From Hypoxylon rubiginosum (taxonomy: Eukaryota > Ascomycota > Sordariomycetes > Xylariales > Hypoxylaceae): DNA of 64,000 nucleotides. Below, piece after piece: positions 22,558 to 35,260 of the stretch. The notes beneath the pieces are model-generated. The model did no database searches and was not told the DNA's origin. It saw nothing but the letters and a program-made list of their open reading frames with translations. Position 1 is the stretch's first letter; each line of letters starts with the position of its first letter. Location of the stretch: contig CADCXA010000040.1 in NCBI GenBank assembly GCA_902806565.1, forward strand, positions 62,001 through 126,000, written 5' to 3'. The position numbers and the translations under genes are program-made.

Positions 22558-24789
22558 CTAGCTAGATGAGCCGTAGGCACTCTTTACTTCCTTCTCGTAC
22601 TTCTTGAGGATACCTTTGCGGTTGAGCTTCTGAGCTGCCGTAACAAGACCCTACACGCGCCGGTTAGTTTCAAATGACAGCTTACAAGAAGAAAGAAAGA
22701 AAAATCGGCGACTCACGTTCTGTGGTGTCCACTCCTCGTCTGACAACGCAACTCCTTCAATAATCTCGATGCCGGACAAGCCGCCAGCTCGTCCTACACC
22801 TTGAAGCTCCCTCAGTACGATACCGTTGAGCTTCTTGTTGTGCACAAGTTCCTCGATGCCGGCCCCCTGTATTCCGTTGTCCGCCGCTAGCTTCTTCAAC
22901 GCCGGCTCCGCGGGTACGATGATTGCGATAGGCTTGGACTTTGACTGGTCTGCATAGACGCAAATGTTGGCCACGACGTGGGCCGATCGGTAAATGGACT
23001 CGAGCTTCTCCAACGCAATGTACTCGCCGTTCAGCGTCTTGACCAGATTCTTCTTGCGGTCAATGATTTTCAGGTGACCCCTAGAATCCCATTCACCAAT
23101 GTCGCCCGTCTTAAACCAGCCTCCGGGGGCTATGTTCTCCTGTGTTTCCTTCTCGTTCTCGTAATATTCTTCCATGACACTAGCGCCTCGGATCCAGATC
23201 TCGCCTTGCGGGTTCGGCTTGTTGGTCGCATAGTAACCCGCATCTGGGAAGTCGACGAGCTTGACTTCGATGCATGCAGGCAATGTGCCAATCGTTTCCG
23301 ACGACCACTCGAGGGGGCTCATGAGCGATCCCATGGCGTTCGTTTCTGTAAGGCCGTACCCGATGATCATCGGGGCGATCGCCATCGAGATGAACCGTTG
23401 CGTGTCCTTTGCAACGGGACCGCCACCATTCAGGCAGAGCTTGAGACGTCCGCCAGTGGCTTCCTTAATCTTCTTGAAAACAACAGAGTCAAGCAGGCCG
23501 GATCCGGGTAGGCCTGCAGCCATTAATCTGCTCTTTAATGCCAATGCACCCCAGAACATATTCTGGACAACAGGGCCACCAGCAGCGACCTTAGCAGTGA
23601 TTCCCTTCTTGACCGACTCCCACACTGCCGGCACGCCGACCAGGACAGAAGGCTTGAACTCGCGAATATCGCCGGCGCAGTTACGAACCGAGGTATCAGA
23701 GAGGGTCTTAGGATTGCCGTAACCCATGGTAGAGCCCCAATACAGCGCCGCGTTCTCGAATACAAGCTCGAGAATGTGGGCTAAGGGGAGGTAAGTCAAT
23801 AGACTATCGCCAGGGCCAATGAACGGTTGGACGACAACACTGACGCCGGCAACTAACAGCACCCGTTAGTCTCGCCCATAGTTTTCATCCAGAAATTTTA
23901 ACTCACCTGCGGCGACGAGGTTCCTGTGTTTCAAAGGGACACCCTTGGGGGTGCCAGTAGAACCCGATGTGTACATGATACAGCAGAGATCCTCGGGAGT
24001 CGGGGGTACAGGGTCGTATGGATTCTCCCTGCCAAGCTTCTCCAGCTCCTTGAAGCTTACCACGGTGATGTGGGGGTAGGCGCTCTTCAAGTTGTTGATG
24101 TGCTCCTGTCTGACCTGGTTTTGGTTATTCCAGACAACGTAGCGCACCTCTGTGGCATCCTTGAGGACGTTGCCTAGCGTGGGCAGCAGATGGGGGTCTA
24201 AGAAGATTGCCTTGGCGCCGGTGGCAACCATGGAATGCCTCAAACCCTCCTCGCCGAGCGTGTCGTAGGCAGTGACTATGGGCATCGACTGGGAGGAGGC
24301 AGCGTGGGAGACAGCAAGCCAGTTGGCACTCGTAGCAGCGAAGATGTGGACTCTGTCGTCCTTGACCATACCGAGCTTCCTCAGACCCGAACCGACGTTT
24401 AGAACCAGCTTCTCAAACTCGTTGTACGTGAGGTATTCGTAAGGGCCGAGCTCGAAGAAGGTCCAGGCCTTGTCCACCTCCTGCTCTTGGCCGTCCACGA
24501 TCTTCTTGACCTTCTTGGTCTCCTGGTGGGTGCGCACGAGGCGGCGAGAGCCCATGGATTTTGCGTTGCCATACTTGGCGACGCTTACTTGCAGGAGCTC
24601 GTAGATTGTGGTGATGTCGTCGGCGGGTTTCGTGATGAGCCCATTCGCGGTCAAGGGATGCCTACGAGGCTTCGTCTCGCCCTCGACGGCTTCGGCGCCC
24701 GGGGACTCGATAGAATACGGGGTCTTAGCGGTGGCCTTCGGTTGAAGGACCTGATTCCTTAGTTTGGACTCTCGCCATTCGGTCGTCAT
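22558..24789 (-). CDS. FAA1: Long-chain acyl-CoA synthetase (FAA1/FAA4 type)
   Basis: This enzyme activates long-chain fatty acids with ATP and CoA through an acyl-adenylate. Three exons (23907-24789, 22717-23852, 22558-22650) encode 703 residues, matching fungal Faa proteins of about 700. The AMP-binding motif YTSGSTGTPK lies at residues 273-282. In exon 2 are YGLTETNAMGS, GWFKTGDIGEWD and IDRKKNLVKTLNGEYIALEK, the adenylation hinge and fatty-acyl-CoA signature. The last exon adds GLVTAAQKLNRKGILKKYEK, typical of the extreme C-terminus. The introns are 54 nt (donor GTGAGT, branch GACTAAC, acceptor TTAG) and 66 nt (donor GTGAGT). No clear signal peptide or peroxisome signal is seen; the protein ends AYGSSS. 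The leader upstream contains a GAGGTAGA octamer array. Confidence 0.95.
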
Positions 24790-26237
24790 GATTGCGGATG
24801 TGCGTTCGGTATTGCGAGAGGTTGTTTGAGGGGATTGTTAGAGGGTGACGCAAGTGACCGGAATGAGAGTACAGGTTGATGAGAAGATTACGAGTTGTTG
24901 GGAAGAGGAGCAGATAGAGGTAGAGGTAGAGAGGTAGAGAGGTAGAGAGGTAGAGAGGTAGAGAGGAATAGAGACGGAAATGGGCGAGTCTCTGAATAGA
25001 ATTATAAACAAGCAAAATATACCATTTACTTATTCATTCATTCATTCATTCGTCTGGCCAAGCAAGTTACTTTTGTCAGGTCTCGTCAGGACTTGTCAGG
25101 TTGCTACGGAAGAAGTGTCTTTGGATTCTACAAGTTCAAGGTATATTTTTCTTGGGGACATTCGCATTGGCAATGGGTAATTATTGCAGCATTGCCAGCA
25201 TTGCATACATTTGGAGCATTGTAGCATTGCAGCATTGCAGGATTGCAGCATTGGCATTCCCTAAGAAAATGGTAAAATTGGTACCTAGCCTACCTGATTT
25301 AGCGTCTCAGCACCCTTAAGCTCTCAAAGCTTTGCCCCATGACGACAGCTAGCGTCACTCCGCTCCAATAAGGCCCGTACCCCTTGACCCCTTGCCAATT
25401 CGACCTGCCGAGACTTGGATTCTTTAATCCTCTAATCCTCTAGACCCTACACCCTACACGCAGGCCTAGCTGCCTAGCTGCCTATGTAGTCAGCTAGTGT
25501 ATGTATTAGCTGTTAGCTTGCCCCGTACCCCGTAGCCCTTGGCAGCATGACGGCAAACGAAGCTACATAGTATAGCACGAAGCTATGGCACGAAGCTACT
25601 TGATATTGACTTACCTCCTAACTACCTACATAGGTAGTTCCTCATCCCAATTACATACATGCATGTACCTAGCTCCTATTAGGTACCTTGAGTGCTAGTT
25701 ATTCAACAATTCAACAACTTTTTCTTTCTGTACCCCTTAGTGTTCCATCGCATATCTCTTATACCAGCAGAAAAGGGGAAAAAGGCAACAGACCAACCAA
25801 ATCCCTTCCGGAGTGCGTCCCCCCTGACACTCAGTCAGCTAAACGACGTTGCAATTACGAATTCTACCATCGAATGCATGATACATCGTCGGAGTTCGGG
25901 CTGATTACATTCAAGGACGAATGCTTCGAATATACAAGCCAATCCAGCCAAGACATTGCAAGATCCTACCTACTACGTCTAGTCTAGCTAAATAGCTAAA
26001 TAGGTAACAAGCCGCATCTTTCTCAGCCCAGTTTCAGATGATCTATACAGATCTTCAATCCCTGTACACGTAATTTTTTGTGGGCGACGAGTCTTTCGAA
26101 CGCCGGCATATATACAACATGCTGCCGCAGCTGATCGCGAATCAAGATGCCGTTCACCTGACATGTGGCTCTAGTCTTGCGCTCGCGCGTGCGCGTCAGG
26201 GCGCCCTACGGAATACAGGTACTACAGATATATCGAA
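24790..26237. other. Divergent intergenic region between acyl-CoA synthetase and RKM5
   Basis: Shared upstream region for the two diverging genes. It carries simple repeats (GAGGTAGA, ATTC, GCATTGCA) and many short direct repeats, but no gene I can support. Confidence 0.55.
24915..24966 (-). repeat. GAGGTAGA octamer array in the acyl-CoA synthetase leader
   Basis: About six tandem units, 126 to 177 bp upstream of the start codon. On the sense strand of that gene the array is CT-rich. An ATTC tetramer run lies nearby at about 25031-25051, and a GCATTGCA-type array at about 25180-25255. Confidence 0.65.
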
Positions 26238-27202
26238 ATGGCTTTGAGCTCCCTGCTCGATCGGCTCGGCCCTGAGATATTAGATGCTGAAGAAGGCAAG
26301 ACCCGTTTCCCCCTTACATAGTATAGTCTTCGTCACTAACGCCGGTATCACCAGAAACATTCTTGCTCTTCTCTCAGGATATCCCTTCTCAAAATTTGGG
26401 CTTCGTAGATCCTCAGTCAGCCACGCTCGACTTGAATGTCGCTGGCAAAGACTTCGTCATTCACCAGTCCCCGACCATTTTAAACCGGCCCGGGAGCACA
26501 ACTGGCGCTGTCGTGTGGAAGATCACGCCGCTCGTAGCCGATTGGCTGGCCGCTTCCGACAATATTCTCTTTACAACTGGTATCTTATCGTCTTCTTCCG
26601 CCGTCCTCGAGCTGGGCTGCGGTATCTCCGGCCTCGTCGGGCTAGTACTTGCGCCGTTGGTTGCGCGATATACCCTGACGGACCAGTCCTACGTTGCGAG
26701 GCTCGTGGAAAAGAACATTGATGAAAATTGTCACTTATTGAACTCGAAGCAATTAGGAAACGTGTCCCAGAAGCGCAAGGGAAAGCCCTCGGCTGTCCGA
26801 TCTAGAGCCGACGTACGATTTGCCCCTCTTGACTGGGAGCTCGACGAAGTGACACCATCGCTCACGGGGGATGGAAACATGAAGAGCTTCGATACTGTCG
26901 TTGCTTGCGACTGCATCTACAACGATACGCTAATCAAACCATTGGTGCAAACCTGCGCTGACGCGTGTAGATTGGGGCGGGCCGGTGAGAACAGCAACGC
27001 TGACAGGCCAGCCGTCTGCTTGGTCGCGCAACAGCTTCGGGACCCGGAGATATTCGAAGGTTGGATCAAGGAATTCAGCAGATACTTCCGTGTATGGCGT
27101 GTGCCGCACAGCGCGTTATCGAGGGAGCTACGGTCGAATCCTGGTTTTGTTGTTCATCTAGGTATCTTGCAGGTCGCAGGAGATCTACGTAATCAGTCAT
27201 AA
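26238..27202 (+). CDS. RKM5: RKM5-type ribosomal-protein lysine N-methyltransferase
   Basis: A seven-beta-strand methyltransferase of the family that in yeast monomethylates a ribosomal protein lysine. Two exons, 26238-26295 and 26355-27202, give 301 residues. Exon 1 encodes MALSSLLDRLGPEILDAEE. Exon 2 resumes as ETFLLFSQDIPSQNLGFVD, the conserved family start. TTGAVVWKITPLVADWL precedes the SAM-binding motif VLELGCGISGL (about residues 103-113). FDTVVACDCIYNDTLIKPL and VAQQLRDPEIFEGW follow, the latter typical of Rkm5. The intron that best joins the frame begins GCAAGA, not GT, and ends ACCAG, with a CACTAAC branch. An alternative GT donor 14 nt downstream (GTTTCC) also keeps frame but adds residues unlike the family and has a poor consensus. 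Confidence 0.9.
26296..26354 (+). other. Probable GC-AG intron in RKM5
   Basis: 59-nt intron with donor GCAAGA, CACTAAC branch point and CCAG acceptor. It restores the conserved E-E-E-T-F reading across the junction. Confidence 0.6.
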
Positions 27203-28594
27203 CCCGCGATACAGGACTCGATAATTGGTTGGTCAGAGTCACCTTTTGCCCTACGTTTGCCTCGTCCGGATTTGTTCCCCTAAGACCCAGATAAAGGCTT
27301 CATCTTCGATATCGGAGAACCACTTACCTGCCCAGTTACTCAACCTCATGGCCGGCTATAATGTACATCCTAACGAATATAAGGACTTATAGCTAAAATG
27401 CTCAAACATACGACATTTAATGAGCCTCTAGATACATTAGTGTGCAACGTCATATCCCACAGGCCTTCCGCAGGTTATATGTACACATGACCATAGTTCG
27501 ATGTACCCCTGGCATTAAGACAGGTTGTAGCCACCCTTTGACTGCCGAGGAGATTAAAATTCTAATTATCTTCTTACATTCAACGCTGGCGTGACCCTGC
27601 CTATGCCAGCTGAAAGTACTTAACTAAATTACCACATGTAGGTAATTTATGAACTGTGTGTATTCCCGGATAATGTGGAGGGCATACGAGAACCGGCAAA
27701 TATGAAAAGAGGCTGTGTGCTCCTGCGCTGGTAATCCATTTGGGTCGCTCGAACGCCGTGATTGGAAGAGCCACTTGTCTCAGCCGAGCTGGGCTGCCGC
27801 CACGTATTTCCCGCACGCACCCTTCGGTGTCCGTAACGGCACGGAGATTGTCAGTAAGGCTTGTGCCTCAGACGGCAGCAGGCGGCGAGCCAGAGACTCT
27901 GTAGTGAGTGTACTTGAGCCATATACGCACGCAAACGAGATCCCAACTAGCATGCCAATTCAACCATAGAAGAGGTCACTGGCGGTACTTGACCTGGGAA
28001 ACTTGTAAATCCGGTCGAAATAAAAGGCATGACATTGATGTGCCAGCAGAAAGCCTTTGATGTGATGCTGCTGTGGACGTGCTGTGCTAGTCAGCCCAGG
28101 AAAGTCATTTGTTTGGCATAAAATATCCTTCATCTATCAATACTATGCTTATAAAAGCCATGTAGTCAAACCCCCCTTTTTTGTCGAGACGGGGGGATAC
28201 ACAAGTCGAAGAAAGCATTCCTGCCCAAGCTCTTTACACTTGGAATTAGCACCGTAAGCTTAGAGGATGAGCGGTTAAATGTAGCAAGTTCTTGGTTCTT
28301 TGTTCTTGGATACCTAATATCGGTATATTTGGACATTCACACACACTGCGCCGAGAAGCTAACATCCTAATATCCCGCGTACTCTCCTGGATATCTGAGA
28401 AAGGAGATATACGTATAAAAAAACCCCCATTACAATCCTGTTCCACCCCTTGACGATGTCCTGTACAAGTTGACGCTACCATCCGGCACCGCTAACGCCT
28501 TATTTGCGAGCCCCATCTTTTTCCCTTTGCCATTTCCAAGACGCCCGGCCCAAAGATGCCGTGGTAAACGGCCAGATATAATCCAAGTAGCAGC
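27203..28594. other. Intergenic region between convergent RKM5 and Zn2Cys6 genes
   Basis: Nothing beyond presumed 3' untranslated sequence can be supported. Short open frames at 27715-27969 have no protein-like features. Confidence 0.5.
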
Positions 28595-31574
28595 TCAGTA
28601 CTCCCCTATGTGCAGGTAGTAGGACGGGTCCCCCAAGGTGGGAATGTATGACGCGTCTCCAAAGGGCATGTCGGCTATGGTAACTTGAGGATCGCCGCTC
28701 GAGAAGTATCCAAGATCCCCTATCGTCCCGATACGGCGTGATTGTTCCTTCTTGAACGTGTCGTCAAAGGCCCGGTTGTCCGCTTCGGCGGCGATAGAAG
28801 TAGGGTCAAGCATCGCCTCTGACGCAGAGTAAACTTGAGGCGGTGGTTGTAGTTGTTGCTGGTGCGCGTTGACGTGGTATGCCCATGTGCCGGGATACAC
28901 TACCTCGGGATGCGGAGTTGGATATCCCCCTCCGTTACTGAACGGACGATGCCCGCTTTCCGGTGCCGGTGTGATCGGAGCGCGGTTTATTGCTGTGAAG
29001 GAGCCAGGCTGCGCAGATTTTGAGCTACTGTTCACCGTCGATGCGGGAAAAGCTCCCGCCCCTGACGGTGGCCTGTGGTCTATAGCGTTTGGCGACGAAC
29101 GATCCGAACCATCAGCATTGTCGTGGTCTTCGGGTTGGAGGTTTCCGAAGTCTTTAAGCTGCTTGGACATGGGCTTATATTCTTCGAGTCCGCCACTGAT
29201 ACCGCCCTCCCGAACGCGGAATGCTACTTCTCCTGCCTTGTTGGCCTTGGCGTTGAATCGGAAGTAGTCCTGTTTGATTGTGTCGAAGTACTTGTCCATC
29301 TGCCGCAGGAGCCTCACGTACGTGGAAGCCAGTTTTTGACACATGGACATGCCATGAAGCGTATTATATGCGAACGCAACCGAACCGCGCCTAAACACTT
29401 CAGATACGGACTCGTCTTGTTCCGCGTCTTCGAAATCGTAGTTCAGCATATGTCTTTCGGTGTCCATCTGAGGAAAATGTTTCGCGTAAAGGCCGCAAAA
29501 AGCAGCAGTCCAAATTGCGAAGAGGACAATAGTCGACTGTGGCAACTTTTTCTTCCTTTGGCAAATCTCGACCAGGTCGACTATCTCTCGCGATGCTTTG
29601 AATACCTGCTCCGCGCTTGATACCCAAAATCCGTCAGGGGACGTCGGGAATGTTGGCTCGTCGAGCGGTCCTTGGGGTTTTTCACAGCGGATAGGCACGA
29701 AGGGTATATACTCTCGATGGAGCATAATCAGGCACAGGCCTCTTAGCATGTGTAGCAACACAAACACGCTGGAAGCTTGGTGGTTCTCGTGTTTGAAATA
29801 ATTGGATCGCGAGAAAGTGAAGGTACCTGGAAGTTCGGCGTCGAATTCTCGGAGTTTTTTATCCAGTTGATAGAACGTACTCTTCGTGGACCACGGCGGG
29901 CAATCTTTTTCTCTGCTGTTTACTCGACCACCTTCCGAGCTAAACCTCGAAATCTCTCCCCATATATCCACCAGCTGGATAAATCGACTCAGCACGCTAT
30001 CGTCCAAACCGTGTCGTGCTCTGTCCCTGAGAAAGCCGGTGGGTACTTCCATGGCCAGGTCAAACTTGTCTTCGGAGCATGGGAGCTGGATTTGAAGATC
30101 TTCTGGGTTTACGATAGGCACCCGTTCCTTACCGCAAGCCAGCATGCGGTCCAGAATGAAGCAGCTAAACATGGTCCGCCTCCTGATTTCTTTGTCCAAG
30201 GCGACCTGGGACTGGTGAAACGAGCCTCTCCGCTGGAGTTCCGCAGATTTGGTATGGACGTCTTCCGTCTCGGAAATGTCCCCAAAGCCGAGCCTTAGAT
30301 ATTGTGCCATCCTGATAGCAATGCCGACGTACATCCAAGCGCCAAGCCCTCCAGTCTTGGGACCCGTTTGACTCCATTCGTACAGCCCCAACATGAGTAA
30401 CGCGGCGACCCTTTCGACGGAAGCAACTTTCATAGCGGTCCGTAGTGGGCCTAAGGCCATGGTGAGAATGTCGGCATAGTATTCGGACGCGGCAGCAGGA
30501 TCAAACTGCGTCTGAACGGGGCGCGTCCTAGCGTTTCCGGGTTGGTTGTTGCAAACATGTGCAAGATACTTGACGAGATCGGGGTGGAGGCGCGCGGTCA
30601 GAGTCAAGACACCTAACAAGACCAGATTGAACTCTGAACTGTTGTCCGGTTGTGACGATTTAAATTTCCGGCCGAGTTTCTCCTTCATGGTCGGCAGGTG
30701 TAAGAAGGGGAGCTCCGGAGCAAAATTCAACTTGTAGATATCCAGCACTTGTTCCCATAAGTCTTCCGTCAAGAACGACGCAGAGAGTACTTCGTCGGCG
30801 TACTCGCTCGCCTTTTGGTTATCCCCTTTAGATATGTCGTCGATCTTTTTCAGCTTCTTTCTATCCGAGCCTCCATCTCGCTCTTGCCTGACTCCCGTAG
30901 GCGGATCGGTCCTCTTCGGAGGAGGAGGAGGGTCAGGCTTAGCGAACTGACAGTCCTTTCCCGTTTTGACGCAACTGTCGCAAGGAGCAGTGCCGCCATG
31001 GTTCTCGCCTAGACCATCCATGTTAGCAACAAGTCGCGATTCCTGGACCTGAGTTTCATATTTCATTGGGACTGCAGTCTTGTAGAAGACTCTTAGAAGA
31101 ATGAAATAGGTAGAGAGCTCGCTCTCTTCCACCGTCACATCCGTTTATTAAGAGGGGGGCGAAAGAGGGAAAAAAGGAAGAGGCGTCCCAGCTGGCTGAC
31201 ATACACTTTATTTTACTCTTTCGACACCGCGTACAGGCAACACTCGAGCGCATAGGGGGTCGCATCTTGGAGGGTTTCTTCCCTTCGAGAGTACTCGCTA
31301 CCATAGTCCTCGCCTCGTCATCCCCCAGCGCCCGAGCGCCGGCACCTCCAAAAGGCCCCGCCCGCGATAGTTCGGCGCTCAGATGTTGCCGTTCTGGAGG
31401 TACCGGCGGAGTTGGGGGTCTCGGGTTGTTGCTGGCGGGAGAGTAGATCTGAGGTATTTTACTCTTCGGGACAGGCTGGTAATGTGCTATATTCGAAGCT
31501 TCATCGGCGTCAGACCGATCGGGAGGGGAAAGTATCGACTGGATGCGGAGTGGAGTGGAAATTGTGGCGGCTGG
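28595..31574 (-). CDS. Zn2Cys6 fungal-type transcription factor; 5' end not resolved
   Basis: The DNA-binding domain reads CTRCRKSKIKC then ENHGGTAPCDSCVKTGKDC, a perfect C-x2-C-x6-C-x8-C-x2-C-x6-C binuclear zinc cluster. The third cysteine codon is split by an intron at 31009-31204 (donor GTATGT, TGCTAAC branch, CTAG acceptor). The large exon 28595-31008 then carries the fungal-specific regulatory region: DLWEQVLDIYKLNFAPELPF, and RRTMFSCFILDRMLACGKER of the middle homology region. A polar, proline- and glutamine-rich tail follows. The first in-frame ATG is at 31304 (837 residues from there). However, the frame upstream of it still looks like protein (TPLRIQSILSPPDRSD, IPQIYSPASNNPRPPTPPVP), so a further 5' exon with the true start probably lies upstream of about 31574; I could not place it. 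Target genes unknown. Confidence 0.8.
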
Positions 31575-33134
31575 GTCTAGGATAGACCCGGACGATTTCG
31601 AAGAGGTACCAACGGCCCGCGAGGCCCAAGATGAGTCGCCAAGCGAACGACGCCCGCGCTGTCGAGCACACGATGCTTTAAGGGGGGAGGAAAAGTCTAA
31701 GCTCGAGCGAGGACGGTTGTATTCGAATAAACTAGGGAAGCTAATATTCTTGAGTAACAAGGAAACCTGGGCCTTGTGTTCCAAAAGTGCCCTCTGAACC
31801 TTGGTTCACTCGTGTCGAGTGGGTAGACGTAAATCCTGGCAACGTGCTACAGCGTCGAGGAGCTGCGACTATCCGTTACTCGCGCGACCCCGTCGACTAC
31901 GGCCAGATGGAGGGTGCGGTGGTGGTGGTGGATGCGGCGGTGTTTGCGGCGGCGGTGGAAAGTCCCTTATTTCGACTAATGCAGAACGGCGTTGTTTCGC
32001 AGCATTCGACAACACGCTGCCGGTACGAGGTATTACTGGACGGTTATGGGCGAGAAAACAATATGACATTAGTACCGGTGGTGATACGGATTGAAGGCAT
32101 GAAGCTTTAGGAGCTAGGAATAGGTCGATTAAAGGCTTGCCGGTGGTACGAATAGGTAATTTGAGATGTTGGAATGCAATGGATGGGAGAATAACCACGA
32201 ACCCCCCTCCAAAAGGTGCAACAACCTTGCGAGCCTCGATTTTGATATTGGTGGGACGGGGATAGATAGGATGGGGTTACAGTATCAACTTCCAAAGTGG
32301 ACACTGGAGGAAAGGAAGAAGCTCTCTTGCAGTCTTGCAGTCTTGCAGTCTTGTTGGCAGCGTCAGTCTACATACTACATGCTACATACTACTACATACG
32401 ACCCAAGTATGTAGGTACTATGTATGTTATGTATGTAGAAAGCCACTCGAGGAGCTCAGGGCTAAGTTCCCCGGACACGGACGGGTCGGGTAGAGACCAA
32501 TCTACCCATCTGCCCATCTACCCATCTACCCAAGCTAGTAAACAAGCGTTAGATGGCTTGGATGGCTTGGATGGCTGGATAGCGGACGAGGATCGGCTTT
32601 CTTGCTCGTCGTCCAATGAATCAACGGCTTGGGCTTGGATCGAAAGCGCCCATCGTAGCGCACAGGCCGCCGTTGCTGGCCCCCGACAGGCTCATCTGCA
32701 CGTCGCAGTGGGCGGTGGAGGGGGGTCCCTTGAAAAGGGTTCCCTAAAAAGAAGACTGCAGATTTTAGGATTTCATGATAGATCACATCTCTGACTTTGC
32801 CCAGGTGGAATAGCGATAACAAAATACTACGAGACGGAGACTGCGGACGCATGGCGGCGGGAGCGGCTATGTTATTCTTACGAGCCACCAGCGTACCTCC
32901 TATGATGTTGCAGAATGGTCAGACATATGCCATGGCTCTTATAGAGAGGCTTCCAAGCTTTCAAAGTTGGCCAGTATAAGTTGTTATTCACGGTTTTTGA
33001 CATGTCTGCACGTCTAACCTACACACGTAGTACGGGCCGATGGTTTAGATACCTAGTCGCCTATTAAGTCGCTTATTTGCCCGGAGCAAGGCTTGCCCTT
33101 GGCTACTTTCGGCTTTCGAATGACAAGTGACAAG

Positions 33135-33180
33135 GGAGCCTGGGAGCCTGGGAGCCTACCTGGGAGCCTACCTGGGAGCT
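33135..33180 (+). repeat. GGGAGCCT(ACCT) tandem repeat
   Basis: Five imperfect GGGAGCCT units, some followed by ACCT. A GACTAC/GACCGC hexamer array follows at about 33213-33262 and a CCAGTC hexamer array at about 33330-33366. Confidence 0.65.
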
Positions 33181-35158
33181 TGGGTAGGTTGGCTACCGAA
33201 GGATTTGCACTCTGCGACTACGACTACGACTGCGACCGCGACCGCGACTACAACTACGACTGCGATGTTGGGCTAATGGGATAGGTCATAAACGTGGCGG
33301 GTTGCTATCACAGTCTTTGGGGTAACACGTCCCAGTTCCCAGTCCCAGTCCCAGTCCTAGTCTCAGTCCCAATAATGCTTTTTTCATATTGGGAGTTGAA
33401 CAACAGCTTGGTTCAATGGTCCTCTTTGCAAGTTGGCAGAGACTGTGGTTATAGGCTGCAACGTTTCTCGGGACGTACTCTGTATCCCGGTCCAATCATC
33501 AGCACGTGCATCCGCGATCCGTGGGGGCTTATATTGACCGAGTCTGAACCCGAGGAATTGGAACTTCAGGTATGCCGGAATAAAACATGTTGGCAACACT
33601 GTCCTCTTCTAGGTATCAGATGCTCTCGGCTACGGCACAGCGGTCAGTCTAAAGTATGGCAAATGATTTCTATTATGTACGTATATTATGTACGTATTCC
33701 GACTCCGACTCTGGCGAAAGACAATTTGCACTGTTGGCTGTTGACCGATGCTACATAGTAGTACGATAATCTAGCGTACAGCTGTGACCGGTCTCGATCT
33801 GCACGTCTGCTGTGCGGGCCGGCTATCAGGCAGTCAGGTTGAGGATAGGACTTCTCCTAGCTCAATGTACGAGGTAGCTCCGGGTTCTTTTTGAGACAGG
33901 TCTCGAGATCCAAGATCCAAGATCCACGGCCCATCTGAAGACACTGGGCGACAATTCTATTCTGTTGAGCTGCCAGCTGCCTACTGCCTCGGGTGCATCG
34001 TCGGTGTTTTCTATCGCCACCGACAAGTTTTATCCTCGGAAGACCTTAGATGTTGTGCGTAATGGTGGCTGACCAACTAAGAAACATGACCACTGAGCCT
34101 TTTTACTGGTCACCACCAAATGCGCGTTCCGGCCGGATGGTTGTTGAAGGGTTTTTTCTCTTCCAATAAGTGTTTGTGTTTGCGTAAGGGTAGATATCTA
34201 CCCCTATCACCAACGCCCCTGATACACGGGACGGGGCTTGAGGGGAAAGACATGAAGCCCTTGGTTGTTACGCCTACACCGCTTCTCTCCTCACTTATAC
34301 ACCACTTCTCACTACCCCTCAGCCCCCCCCCCCCCTCGGCTCGGCTACCCCCACAACAAGAAGGAGGTATGTTAGCTGGTTAGGTACTTGTCAGCTTGTA
34401 TAACAAGCTTAGCTGCCCCTCAGAATTGAGGCGTATGCACGGCACGTAGTGACCTAATAGCATGAAGTAGAAATCATTCTTATTTATTATATGTATGTAT
34501 TCATACCTAGGTACATGCACATATTACTTGAGATGTATATGGATGCGATTATTTTGTAATACTTGTACATGTAAATACCTACCTAAGTAGGCATATATGC
34601 ATATATACATATGTATACATACTATTATACTTTATATGTATGCTATAAATATATACCTAGGTATATATATAGGTGTGTAACAGAATAGAATTGGCAGGGT
34701 CCAAGGTGGCGATCACGGGTAAACCACCCAATGACGTCGCTGTGAGGCCTCTTGTAACTCTTGTAACTCTTGCAAGTTCCAGCCTTGCAACCACACAGGC
34801 CACACAGCGCTTGTCTCTAAGCGCTCCAAGCCCTCTCTCATTTTAACCCAGTGCTGCTATGTATATAGGTGCCCAGACATTGGGGTGACGGATCATGTGT
34901 CATTGTCATTGTCATTGTGCACATACACATACACATACACATACGCAGGGAGCCAACCGACTTTTGATAGGTCCCATTCTTTGTTCCTGTTGGCTGCGCT
35001 AAACAAATTCATAATCCTTTGGCCATATCTTCCTATTGTCACCGAGCTGGCTGGCTGGTTGGCGACACACGACCATCCCTAGATACCATATACCATATAC
35101 CATATACTACTACTACTACTACTACTGTATACTACCTACATTATCTCCTACCTACTCA

Positions 35159-35205
35159 GAGTCATCACTCAAATACCAGAGTCATCACTCAAATACCAGA
35201 GTCAT
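35159..35205 (+). repeat. 20-nt tandem repeat with GAGTCA boxes upstream of the spartin-like gene
   Basis: Two full units and one partial unit with period 20. Each unit starts with GAGTCA (35159, 35179, 35199), the reverse complement of TGACTC, the core of bZIP Gcn4/CPC1-type sites. The array lies about 55-100 bp before the start codon, so it may be promoter or 5' leader. Function is inferred only. Confidence 0.6.
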
Positions 35206-35260
35206 CTATTCGCTATCAGAACCCAATCCCGCAATATCGTCATCCTACCGGTTGTTCGAG

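Larger units (their letters stand above)
31800..35260. other. Gene-poor region between divergent Zn2Cys6 and spartin-like genes
   Basis: No intact gene. It may hold the missing 5' exon and promoter of the transcription factor gene (a proline-rich open frame occurs at 31869-32198 on the minus strand, unproven). It contains tandem repeats, a C13 run (34323-34335), two TACCTAGGTA decamers (34504, 34654) and AT-rich segments. Confidence 0.5.

Noticed and set aside
25688..25987. Open frame of about 99 codons in the acyl-CoA synthetase/RKM5 intergenic region
   Set aside because: No ATG at its start, no domain, and composition like the surrounding non-coding DNA.
31869..32198. Minus-strand proline-rich frame as first exon of the Zn2Cys6 gene
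   Set aside because: It has an ATG and a possible GTAACG donor, but no acceptor could be paired with confidence, so it was not added to the gene model.
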